From assembly GCF_008693005.1 (NCBI RefSeq), contig NZ_VXKE01000021.1, positions 124,001-188,000 on the forward strand: a stretch of 64,000 bases of DNA, read 5' to 3'. Position 1 is the first letter of the stretch; each line of letters opens with the position of its first letter. The notes beneath the pieces are model-generated. The model had not been told where the DNA came from. It saw only the letters and a list, made by a program, of their open reading frames with translations, and did not search any database. This document shows, piece after piece, positions 45,311-53,373 of the stretch. Position numbers and translations under genes: made by a program. Source of the DNA: Helicobacter canis. Lineage in GTDB: Bacteria; Campylobacterota; Campylobacteria; Campylobacterales; Helicobacteraceae.

Positions 45311-46771
45311 ATGCAGAGCACACCACAAGACATAGAACACAACCCACGCTACACAGCATTGCTACAAAATGAAGTGGTGCGAGCGTATTTGGACAAAATC
45401 CACGCTAGCTATCTAGCGCTCCAAGATAAGCTAGCTTCTAGCCACCCCTTTTGGCAAGAAGAGTTAGCGCACTATAGGCGAGCACTCACGCCCACTATCA
45501 ATCACCAAACCTTACAAGATGATAGGCAAAGCTTTTTGAGCTATAACCCAGATCATCAAAGCGAGCTAGACTCCCTTGTCTCTAATCATCAAGCAAGCCT
45601 AGATTCTAACAGGGAGCATATTTTGCAGTATTGGGAAAAAGTCCTAGAATCTAAAAAATCAATGTGGCTAGAGCCTAGGAGAAAACAAGCAGAAAGAGAG
45701 TATATCCAAGGTCTTATAGGAGCTTTAGAATCTATACTTGAGCTACAAGAGACGCTAGGGGATTTGGAGCTAGAGTCATCTATTTTAATGCAAGAGATGT
45801 TGGAGGGAATGAAGTTTGATATAAGTATAAATGTGCGCGGCGTGGGCGATGAGACGGAAGATGGGACAGGAGAAGAGCAAGAGCGGGATAGTCGGCAGGG
45901 CTTATATGGCAGTGGGCTAGGGCAAAAAGGCTATATTGACATTGCAAAAATTAAGCAGTATTTGAAAACTTTACAAAGCAGTAAGCACTTGCGCACAATC
46001 GCAGATCTACTAGGCAGGGGCAGGCAAGATGGAGGTGTGCTGGGCGCAAGCACTATGGGGGATTCTAGTGTAAAGCCATCGAGTAAATATAAAGAAGAAA
46101 TGTGTGGGGTAACTTTAGGGCGTGATTTGGCAAATCTCTTGCCCCAAGAGCTAGCAATGCTAAATGACCCAGACTTAGAGCTACTCTTTGATCTCAAATA
46201 TATTCAAAACCGCCTTTTCTGCTTTGAGAAGCAGGGCTTTGATACGCCCAAAGAGCAACAGCAAGAGAAAACTAAAGGTGCTATGATAATCTGCGTGGAT
46301 ACCAGCTCTAGTATGCAAGGCACTCCAGAGTATATAGCAAAGGCTTTGACACTCTATCTTGCTACAAAGGCAGATATGCAAAGCCGCGCTTGCTATCTTA
46401 TCAACTTTTCTAGCACCATAGAGACTATTGAGCTAAGTGGCAAAGATGGCAGGGCGAAGCTTCTAGGCTTTTTGACGATGAGCTGTAATGGTGGCACTGA
46501 TGTAGAGCCAGCATTAACAGAAGGGCTTAAAAAAATGCAAGAAGATGATTTTGTGCAATCAGATTTGATTGTCATTACAGATGGTTGGTTTGGGGCGATT
46601 TCAAGCGACTTAGAGAAGCAAGCACAAGAGCAAAGGCACAATGGCAATAGATTCTATCTATTAGACATAGATGGCACTTATGGCACGCATACATCTTTTG
46701 ATACACATTGGGTATATGATAGCCACACAGATAGTCTGCATACTCGGCACTCTCACCCTAGCATTAGCTAG
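45311..46771 (+). CDS. viaA: ViaA-like VWA-domain protein
   Basis: The 486-residue protein has a helical N-terminal region and a C-terminal von Willebrand factor A domain with an intact MIDAS: IICVDTSSSMQG (DxSxS), the threonine in NGGTDVEPAL and VITDGWFGAI. It is encoded directly behind the MoxR ATPase, the usual arrangement of RavA-ViaA pairs, in which the VWA protein is a substrate adaptor. No membrane segment or signal peptide is seen. The unusually long helical region may bind the DUF285 module, but this cannot be read from sequence. Confidence 0.87.
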   Translation: MQSTPQDIEHNPRYTALLQNEVVRAYLDKIHASYLALQDKLASSHPFWQEELAHYRRALTPTINHQTLQDDRQSFLSYNPDHQSELDSLVSNHQASLDSNREHILQYWEKVLESKKSMWLEPRRKQAEREYIQGLIGALESILELQETLGDLELESSILMQEMLEGMKFDISINVRGVGDETEDGTGEEQERDSRQGLYGSGLGQKGYIDIAKIKQYLKTLQSSKHLRTIADLLGRGRQDGGVLGASTMGDSSVKPSSKYKEEMCGVTLGRDLANLLPQELAMLNDPDLELLFDLKYIQNRLFCFEKQGFDTPKEQQQEKTKGAMIICVDTSSSMQGTPEYIAKALTLYLATKADMQSRACYLINFSSTIETIELSGKDGRAKLLGFLTMSCNGGTDVEPALTEGLKKMQEDDFVQSDLIVITDGWFGAISSDLEKQAQEQRHNGNRFYLLDIDGTYGTHTSFDTHWVYDSHTDSLHTRHSHPSIS

Positions 46772-46804
46772 ATTTACTTAAGTCTTTTATATCTTGGATT
46801 TAGC

Positions 46805-46824
46805 CTTGACACAACGCTGTCAAA
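46805..46824 (+). promoter_or_regulatory. WYL-regulon palindrome, copy 4
   Basis: CTTGACACAACGCTGTCAAA with TATAAC (46834-46839) after 9 bp, preceded by TGC. It serves the unrecognised gene at 46885. Confidence 0.78.
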
Positions 46825-46884
46825 GCCCTTTGCTATAACTTCACTTGCCTTATTTTCACACATCATCACACACAAAGGGGAGCT

Positions 46885-47844
46885 ATGACTTTAAGCACAC
46901 ATTACACAAAAGACGCTTTAGAATCCATCTTTGCCACCGCGCAAAAGGCTGAGTTTATGGGGATTATCTCTGCATATAGAGAGCATAAAATCATCAATGG
47001 AAAAACACAGCCCCTAAGCGAGCAGGAGAACTACTATCGGCATAAATTTTTGGGGCTAATGCTCAATGAAAGGGACATTGATTGCGCGAGCTTTTGCGCG
47101 CTATCACGCAAGCAAGATTTAAGCAGCACTTCAGCGCAAGGGCAAAAAGTGGATTCTAGGGCTGGGGTGGATTCTAGGGTGGATTCTGGGGCTGGGCAAA
47201 AAGTGGATTCTGGGGTGGATTCTGGGGCAGGGTCAAAAGTGGATTCTAGGGGTGAAAATCAAGCAGGGAGTGCGGAAGTGGATTCTAGCCCAAGCCCTAG
47301 CAGCAGCCCACGCACAGGCTCAAAATATGAGTGGTATTTCTATCTTGTGTGGAGTGAAAACGCAAGCGATGGCATTGAGATTGGCAAGCTTGGCAGGGCG
47401 TGTGGCAATGCCTATTATCTCTCAAGCGGCGGAGTAATGCACGGCTTCGCCCCGCATAAACGCGGCATAAGGCTTAAGCCCTACATCGGCAAGGGGCGTA
47501 TAAGCCCGCAAAGGGTGATCAATATGTTTCATCGGTGGTTTTTAGAGACAGATGGCACAGAGCTTAGTGGAATCCACTTTTATCAAACTATGCAAAATAG
47601 CTCATTGCGGCGGCAGGCGCGCGGAAGCCTCGCGCGATCTTATAATATTTCTCATTTGTATTACGCCCTCCCACGCTTTGACAAGCAAAATCCACGCTTA
47701 GATGCAGAGGCATATCTGCGATCGGATTCTATGATTACAGAGAGTATAGAAAACAAAACTTTATCGCCCTTTATGCTTGAATATATCTTTGAAGAAAGGG
47801 GGCTTATGTTTGTGGATAAAAGCAGCTCTCAATTTTTGTCATAA
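46885..47844 (+). CDS. Unrecognised protein with internal GATTCTAG repeat linker
   Basis: I do not recognise this 319-residue protein. The first 75 residues form a helical domain (ALESIFATAQKAEFMGIISA). A linker of about 50 residues consists of VDSRAG/VDSGAG repeats encoded by seven GTGGATTCT copies (47149-47290). A C-terminal domain of about 190 residues follows with aromatic-rich motifs (YEWYFYLVWSE, MHGFAPHKRGIRLKP, INMFHRWFLETDG). No signal peptide or membrane helix is seen. It is preceded by operator copy 4 and AAAGGGGAG, so it is a genuine gene of the regulon. Confidence 0.75.
   Translation: MTLSTHYTKDALESIFATAQKAEFMGIISAYREHKIINGKTQPLSEQENYYRHKFLGLMLNERDIDCASFCALSRKQDLSSTSAQGQKVDSRAGVDSRVDSGAGQKVDSGVDSGAGSKVDSRGENQAGSAEVDSSPSPSSSPRTGSKYEWYFYLVWSENASDGIEIGKLGRACGNAYYLSSGGVMHGFAPHKRGIRLKPYIGKGRISPQRVINMFHRWFLETDGTELSGIHFYQTMQNSSLRRQARGSLARSYNISHLYYALPRFDKQNPRLDAEAYLRSDSMITESIENKTLSPFMLEYIFEERGLMFVDKSSSQFLS
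47149..47290 (+). repeat. In-frame minisatellite of GTGGATTCT units
   Basis: Seven copies of GTGGATTCT(A/G)G start at 47149, 47167, 47179, 47203, 47215, 47239 and 47279. Spacings are multiples of three, so copy-number change would keep the frame and vary linker length. Confidence 0.85.
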
Positions 47845-47854
47845 CACTATTAAA
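47835..47854 (+). promoter_or_regulatory. WYL-regulon palindrome, copy 5 (degenerate)
   Basis: TTTGTCATAACACTATTAAA keeps the left half and spacing but has a weak right half-site. TATACC (47864-47869) follows after 9 bp with TGC before it. It overlaps the stop codon of the preceding gene. Confidence 0.6.
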
Positions 47855-47894
47855 AGCTTTTGCTATACCTTGACTTGCAAACATAAAGGAAAAA

Positions 47895-48215
47895 ATGGCA
47901 GATAAAAATAAGGCGAAAGATTTTCATCTCAAGCACAAAGATTTTATCAGTAAATATAATGAATATCTTAGCCAAGAAACGCATCATTTTGATATGGCTA
48001 CAAAGCAGTGGATAAAAAGCACAGAGTTCTACAAAAGTAAGGCGATTGAATGCTTGAAAAAAGCTGATATACAATGCGATGATACACTCATAGCGGAGAT
48101 TGAAAGCTCATTATATTCTCCTTTCACAAGCTGGGAGTATGTGTATGAAGAAATTGATGAGTATATAGAGATTCTAAAAGCACAGAAGACACAGAAACAA
48201 ACGCCGCAAGTGTGA
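47895..48215 (+). CDS. Unrecognised small charged protein
   Basis: This 106-residue protein is highly charged, probably helical and soluble (DKNKAKDFHLKHKDFI, YVYEEIDEYIEILKAQK). I recognise no family. It has its own promoter with the degenerate operator copy 5 and an AAAGGA ribosome site before the ATG at 47895, which argues for a real gene. It could be a partner of the AAA+ ATPase downstream or of the protein at 46885, which is inference from position only. Confidence 0.65.
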   Translation: MADKNKAKDFHLKHKDFISKYNEYLSQETHHFDMATKQWIKSTEFYKSKAIECLKKADIQCDDTLIAEIESSLYSPFTSWEYVYEEIDEYIEILKAQKTQKQTPQV

Positions 48216-48555
48216 TACAGCAAATAATCATTATAATTTAGCAAAGCCAGATTCAAAACTCTGCGAGTTTTGCTTAACGACTAGAATCCTAGCGATAGTT
48301 CTTTTATACAAATAGATTGCCACGCGGTGCTATAGCAAGTCTCGCAATGATAGCACAACACTCCACAAGTGAAAAAGTGGATTCTAGCAACGCTCAAGTC
48401 TCTGGCAAGACAGAAAAACCGCCGCTATTTTTTCTCAATCTCTCCACATTTTTTCATCTTTTTCACTCACTTTGACACAACGCTGTCAAAGCCGTGCGCT
48501 ATAACTTCACTCATCAAAGCGATACTTCACTTTGCAATACACACAAGGAGTGATT
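48216..48555. other. Intergenic region with REP-like palindrome and operator copy 6
   Basis: This stretch holds no gene that I can support. It contains a REP-like palindrome of the GATTGCC...CTCGCAATGA type (48315-48350), several GATTCTAG octamers, and the promoter of the AAA+ gene with operator copy 6. Confidence 0.6.
48471..48490 (+). promoter_or_regulatory. WYL-regulon palindrome, copy 6
   Basis: TTTGACACAACGCTGTCAAA with TATAAC (48500-48505) after 9 bp, preceded by a CGC instead of TGC. It serves the AAA+-Sir2 pair. Confidence 0.8.
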
Positions 48556-50757
48556 ATGGTAGCACAAGCAAAAAGAGACAATAAAGTCCTAAGCAAATAT
48601 AAAGCAAGAAAACAAAGGGCGTTGAAGAAGATAGAAGGCGCACTTATAGATCCTAGCAAAGAAGCCTTGCAAAAGCTCTTGCCCTTTAAGCCCATAGCCA
48701 ACGACAAAGACTATGAGAAAAAGTTTTTTGTCGCATATCTTATGGAGCTTTTCCCACATCTTATGGATCTTGATAGCTGCTTTAGGCTTTTTAGGAAGCA
48801 TTTTAGTGTAAGTTTAACTGACTTTGATGATGAGGCTATGGTCGCAGAGTTTATCACGCCCTATCTTTTAGAGCATTTTCACGCGCTAAGACCCAAGCCC
48901 TTTGTGCGTAAAAATCTAGCCCTTTTGCAAGAGTATTTTGGGCTAAGTGAGCTAGAAGTGCAGATTATCTACGCGTTTTATATTTATAGCAAGGTAAGTA
49001 GCTATTGCAACTGCCTTAGTGATGATAAGCTTGACTACTACGAAATTTGCTCGCTTATAGGCGAAGTCTTGCAAGTGTCGCACACAAAAGTAGCAAAACT
49101 CCTTATGGCAGATATGCCACTTAGGCAGCTTGGCTTGCTTGATACAGGGTATGCAGATGGCAGATTAGAGCTTGAGAGCTTCGCCCAAAGCCTAATGCAA
49201 GAGCCACTAAGTAGGAGTGAGTTTGTAGGCAGTGTGGCTAGGGCTATGCCAGCAAGCACGCTAGAGTGCCACGACTTTAGCTATATGCAAAAGGACTTAG
49301 ATATGCTGCTAGATTATTGTAAAAATGCGAAAAATCCTAGCATTTTCCTCTATGGCAAGCCCGGCGTGGGTAAAAATGAAATCGCTGCCCTGCTTGCAAA
49401 AGAGCTAGGCAGAGAGCTATGGGAGATCCATAATCTCAAAAATGGCAAGGTAGAAGATAAGCGATATGAGCAGTTTGTGCGCGCACAAGCTATGCTAGAT
49501 AAAGATAGGGCGATAATCTTGCTTGATGAGTGTGAAGATATATTTCCTACTTTGTATGCGCTGTTTTTTGAAAATAAACCCAGCAAAAACACGCTCAATA
49601 AAATGCTAGAATCTGTGAAAATCCCCAGCATTTTCCTAAGCAATAGCGCGGATATTGACCCAGCGTTTTTGCGGAGATTTGACATCGTGCTAGAAATCCA
49701 CGCCCCGCCAAAAGAGAAAAAGCAAGCAATGATAGAAAAAGCTCTAAAGTCTCAAAAGATACAGCTAGATTCTATGATTATTAGCCAAATTAGTGAGTCT
49801 AGCCTCTCTCAAGGCGTGCTTTTGCAAGCGTGCAAAGTGGCCAAAACTCTAGCTAAAACCTCCAAGCAAAGTGCAAAAGAGCGGCAAAAAAGCATTAGAG
49901 AAAGCCTTATCCAAGTGCTAAATGAGCATTTAAAACTACAAGGGCAGCCCACAATCGCCACCAAAGCCCCCCAAGCTCTGCCCTATGATATGAGTCTAAT
50001 TAACGCAAGTGTGGATATGAAAGCTTTGTGCGAAAGGATTAAAAATGTATGCGGGGCAAAAGATCCTAACAAGCTAGAATCTAACGCGCTAGATTCTAGC
50101 GACTCTACACAAGGCGTTAGAATCTTAGCTTATGGTATGGCGGGAAGTGGTAAAAGTGAGTTTGCCAAAGCCCTAGCCAAAGAGCTCAACAAACCCATAA
50201 TACTAAAAAGAGCGAGCGATTTACTCTCTATGTGGGTAGGAGGGAGTGAGCAAAATATCGCACAAGCTTTTAGCGAAGCAGAGAAAAAGGGAGCGATTTT
50301 AGTGCTTGATGAAGTGGATAGCTTTTTGCAAGATAGAAGTGGAGCGCAGCGCAGCTGGGAAGTTAGCCAAGTGAATGAAATGCTGACACAAATGGAGAGC
50401 TTTGAAGGCATTTTTATCGCCACGACAAACTTTATGGATACTTTAGATAGAGCAAGTATCAGGCGATTTGATATGAAAGTAGAGTTTAAGCCGCTAGATT
50501 GCGCTAGGCTCAAGCAAGCCTTTAGCCTCTATGCCAAGCATTTGGGGATTAGCGATTATGCGGTGTTCCTAGAATCCACTTCTGCTAAAAGAGCTTTGGA
50601 GAAGCTAGAGAATATCTGCTTTGGAGATTTCGCGCTTATCGCTAGGGGGGCAGCCTTTGCGCCGCTAGAGAGTGCGCAGGAGCTACTAGAAAAGCTACAA
50701 GAAGAAGCGCGGCTTAAGGGCTTAAGTGCTGGCAGCAGCAAGCGCGTGGGATTCTAG
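48556..50757 (+). CDS. Tandem AAA+ ATPase
   Basis: The frame opens at 48532, but AAGGAG before the ATG at 48556 (MVAQAKRDNK) gives 733 residues. An N-terminal helical region of about 240 residues is followed by two AAA+ modules. The first has Walker A YGKPGVGKNE (Asn in place of Thr/Ser), Walker B IILLDECEDIF and an RRFD arginine-finger block. The second has YGMAGSGKSE, ILVLDEVDSFL and RRFDMKVEF. The pattern resembles remodelling or unfolding ATPases of the CDC48/FtsH type without a protease. The Sir2 gene follows within 11 nt, suggesting joint function. Confidence 0.85.
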   Translation: MVAQAKRDNKVLSKYKARKQRALKKIEGALIDPSKEALQKLLPFKPIANDKDYEKKFFVAYLMELFPHLMDLDSCFRLFRKHFSVSLTDFDDEAMVAEFITPYLLEHFHALRPKPFVRKNLALLQEYFGLSELEVQIIYAFYIYSKVSSYCNCLSDDKLDYYEICSLIGEVLQVSHTKVAKLLMADMPLRQLGLLDTGYADGRLELESFAQSLMQEPLSRSEFVGSVARAMPASTLECHDFSYMQKDLDMLLDYCKNAKNPSIFLYGKPGVGKNEIAALLAKELGRELWEIHNLKNGKVEDKRYEQFVRAQAMLDKDRAIILLDECEDIFPTLYALFFENKPSKNTLNKMLESVKIPSIFLSNSADIDPAFLRRFDIVLEIHAPPKEKKQAMIEKALKSQKIQLDSMIISQISESSLSQGVLLQACKVAKTLAKTSKQSAKERQKSIRESLIQVLNEHLKLQGQPTIATKAPQALPYDMSLINASVDMKALCERIKNVCGAKDPNKLESNALDSSDSTQGVRILAYGMAGSGKSEFAKALAKELNKPIILKRASDLLSMWVGGSEQNIAQAFSEAEKKGAILVLDEVDSFLQDRSGAQRSWEVSQVNEMLTQMESFEGIFIATTNFMDTLDRASIRRFDMKVEFKPLDCARLKQAFSLYAKHLGISDYAVFLESTSAKRALEKLENICFGDFALIARGAAFAPLESAQELLEKLQEEARLKGLSAGSSKRVGF

Positions 50758-50768
50758 GGGGAGTGGCT

Positions 50769-51944
50769 ATGGATAAGCACAAGCTAAGTGAGATTCTACA
50801 AGCCCTGCCAGATGGCTTTAGCTTTAAAGCAGTGCTTGAAGAAGCGATTAAAGAGAAAGAAAAGAAGTGTAAAGTGGCATTTGAAGAGTCAAGCGAGCAG
50901 ACCCAAGCGCAAATCCTGCAAGCCAATCAAGGCTACCTAGAATCCAAAGAGCAAGAGCTGTGGGAGGATATATGGAACACAGAAGTGTGGGATATGGGCA
51001 AGACCACACATAGCTACAATTTTCGATCTAAAGAGTGGGAAGATAACACCTACTTTATTGATGTTATTAAAGAGCAGCTAGAATCTAAAGGGATCATTAT
51101 CGATGATGAGAAGCTTATAGAGATCATTGATTTGTTTAGCGATGAGTTGTGGGGGTGGTGGAGATGGGAGTGTCGGGAATATGCTTTTGATGACCTACTA
51201 GCCTATTGTGTCAAACACATAAAGGAGCAAAAATTGAAAGATTCTAAACGAGTGATGATCTTTAGCGGCGCAGGACTTAGTGCAGAGAGTGGGCTAAGGA
51301 CATTCCGTGATAATGATGGCTTGTGGGAAGAGTTTGACATTATGGAAGTGTGTAGTGCTAGGGGCTTTGCTAAGGATAGGCAAAAGGTGCTAGACTTCTA
51401 TGATCAAAGGCGGATACAATTAGGGCAAGTCGCCCCAAATGCCGCGCATAAGATGATAACAAAGCTTAAAGAGAAGTATCCGCAAGAAGTAGTAGTCATC
51501 ACGCAAAATGTCGATGACTTGCTAGAGCGCGCTTCGTGTGAAGATGTGCTGCATTTGCACGGATTCTTGCCTGAAGTGCGCTGCGAGGCGTGCGGAGAGA
51601 CCACCAATATCGGCTATGTGGCTATGCCAAGCTCTATGTGTGGGGTGTGCGGAGCGCAAAGCCTGCGCCATAATATTGTGATGTTTAGCGAGTATGCGCC
51701 AAACTACGCCCTGCTAGATAGCGAGCTAGAACGACTAAAAGCAGCGGAGAAGAGCTTGTTTGTCTGTATCGGCACAAGTGGTGAAGTGCTAAATGCCGCG
51801 CAATTTACTCTCTACGCTAAGCAAAGCATACTAAACAACCTAGAATCTAGCCACCTTGATCGCTACTTTGATGTGCGCTTCATCGAGCCAGCTGGCACGG
51901 CTGCGCCAAAGATCAAAGATCTTGTAGAAGGCTTTTTGCGCTAG
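50769..51944 (+). CDS. Sir2-family NAD-dependent protein deacylase with N-terminal extension
   Basis: The C-terminal 235 residues form a canonical sirtuin: IFSGAGLSAESGLRTFRDN, TQNVDDLLERAS, catalytic His in LHLHGFLP, and a zinc site with Cys pairs CEAC and CGVC. The 155-residue N-terminal extension is unlike housekeeping sirtuins; it is acidic and aromatic-rich (WGWWRWECREYAFDDLL). Because the histidine and zinc site are intact, deacylation is more likely than the NAD-depleting activity of zinc-less defence SIR2 domains. The start at ATG 50769 follows GGGGGAG. It is translated right after the AAA+ ATPase. Confidence 0.87.
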   Translation: MDKHKLSEILQALPDGFSFKAVLEEAIKEKEKKCKVAFEESSEQTQAQILQANQGYLESKEQELWEDIWNTEVWDMGKTTHSYNFRSKEWEDNTYFIDVIKEQLESKGIIIDDEKLIEIIDLFSDELWGWWRWECREYAFDDLLAYCVKHIKEQKLKDSKRVMIFSGAGLSAESGLRTFRDNDGLWEEFDIMEVCSARGFAKDRQKVLDFYDQRRIQLGQVAPNAAHKMITKLKEKYPQEVVVITQNVDDLLERASCEDVLHLHGFLPEVRCEACGETTNIGYVAMPSSMCGVCGAQSLRHNIVMFSEYAPNYALLDSELERLKAAEKSLFVCIGTSGEVLNAAQFTLYAKQSILNNLESSHLDRYFDVRFIEPAGTAAPKIKDLVEGFLR

Positions 51945-52018
51945 GTGTTTGCGCTAGATTCTAGGTTTGCTCGCAGATCGCTCCCCCTTTTGCTTGCAAT
52001 GGCAATGCGGGCTAGATT

Positions 52019-53364
52019 CTAGGGCGTGAGCTTTAGTGTGGTGCTAGTTTGCACAGCTATGGGGATTGATTCTTTAGGGGCTGCCATATCGTGGCAGTAA
52101 TCACACGCTTTGAAAAACTCTTTGGCATAGAAGTTTAAGATCTCATATTTATCACAAGTAGAATCTAAGGAGATAAAATCTCCAGAGAACTCTTCTAAAC
52201 CCTTTAGGCGGGAGAGAGAGCTAGCAATAGGGCAGATAAAGATCTCCCCCACGCTACTTTGTGCGCTAGCTTTGCTAAAAGCGACTGCTTGGGCTTTGCT
52301 TGGAGGGGCTACTATTGATGATGTCGGGCTAGATTCTAGCTTATCTAGCAAGCTGCGCCCTATCATTTCGTGGCTCATTATAGATACGCAAGGCATTTGA
52401 CAATGCAGAAAATTATCTACTATGCCTTGTCTATCTCGCCCTCTTTTGTAGATTTTACCCGGGGAAAACCACGCGGCTTTTGCTTCTTGCCACAAAATAT
52501 GGTGCGGGATTTTATATGCTTGTAGAATTTCTTGGAGCTTGTGTATATGAAGCTTTATGTCTAGGTTTGGCGACTTGGTGTAGTCGCTTATGCTTATAAA
52601 GCATTTCGCGCTTGCTTGCAGAGCTTTCAAAAGTGCTGGCTTTGGGAGTATGGTGGCGTTTGTTACAATATCAAAGCTCTTTACTTTCTTGCTAGAATCT
52701 AGGATTTTCACCACTGCATCAATGTCTTTGAAAAGCAGTGGCTCACCGCCGATAATGCGGACATTATAGATAGAATCTATCTTTGCAAGCAGTGTCTCAA
52801 GTGTCTTAGCTATGCCTTCAAGTGTGCAGGTGTAGGAGCTGGAGCTATCGAAGTATTGCATAAGGTTATTGCAGCTCTCACATCGCAAGGTGCATCGCGT
52901 AGTGAGCACTAGCTCAAAGTAGGGCATATCCACTCTGCCTAGCAAAAATCGCGCGAAGATTCTAGCGTGCATAAATGAGCTAAGAGGCATCAGCCCTATG
53001 CGTGCTAGCTTTTGCAGTAGTAAAGCAGGTAGGCAGATAAGCCCTGCTAGCTTTGGCGGCTTAGGGAGAGAGTGGGCTAGAATCTTGCTTTGTATAAGTG
53101 GCTGGCTGAAACACTCTAGCGTATATAAGGCTTTGCGAAGTATGAGCAAGGGCAGGAGATAGATCGCACATAAAGGCTGCTTTCTTATAGTGGCTTTGTG
53201 GTTGATGCCTAGAAAGGCTTGGCGTGATTTATCGATATTGCGATAGATATAGCGCAGACGGAAAGTAGGGTAGCTTAGGAGCTTAAGGCGTGCCTTTAGG
53301 CTTTGTGGCGGGATTTGCGCTAGGCTTAGGCTCTCTGCGGGGGGGGGGGGGTAATAGTGTGCAT
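52019..53364 (-). CDS. Radical SAM protein, phase-variable, out of frame here
   Basis: AAGGAG and ATG at 53364 lead into a C13 tract (53339-53351) after five codons; as sequenced this frame stops at once. The frame open from the tract to 52019 carries a radical SAM enzyme with CxxxCxxC in TTRCTLRCESCNNLMQYF, IIGGEPLLFKD, DIVTNATILP and late cysteines (CDYCHD). Lengths of 11 or 14 would join them, so this is the OFF state; an upstream ATG at 53440 in the enzyme's frame lacks a good ribosome site. It is a paralogue of 21397-22437. It probably acts with the GT8 enzyme encoded just upstream. Confidence 0.8.
53339..53351 (-). repeat. Homopolymer tract G13 (C13 on coding strand)
   Basis: Thirteen G lie five codons into the radical SAM gene. 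The frame from the well-placed ATG needs 11 or 14 bases. Confidence 0.9.
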
Positions 53365-53373
53365 TGTTTCTCC

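Noticed and set aside
47149-47290. Possible CRISPR array
   Set aside because: The repeat units are short (about 10 bp), in coding frame and without regular spacers. It is a minisatellite.
50769-51944. Sirtuin as a defence-type NADase (Thoeris- or DSR-like)
   Set aside because: The catalytic histidine and both zinc Cys pairs are intact, which favours deacylase activity.
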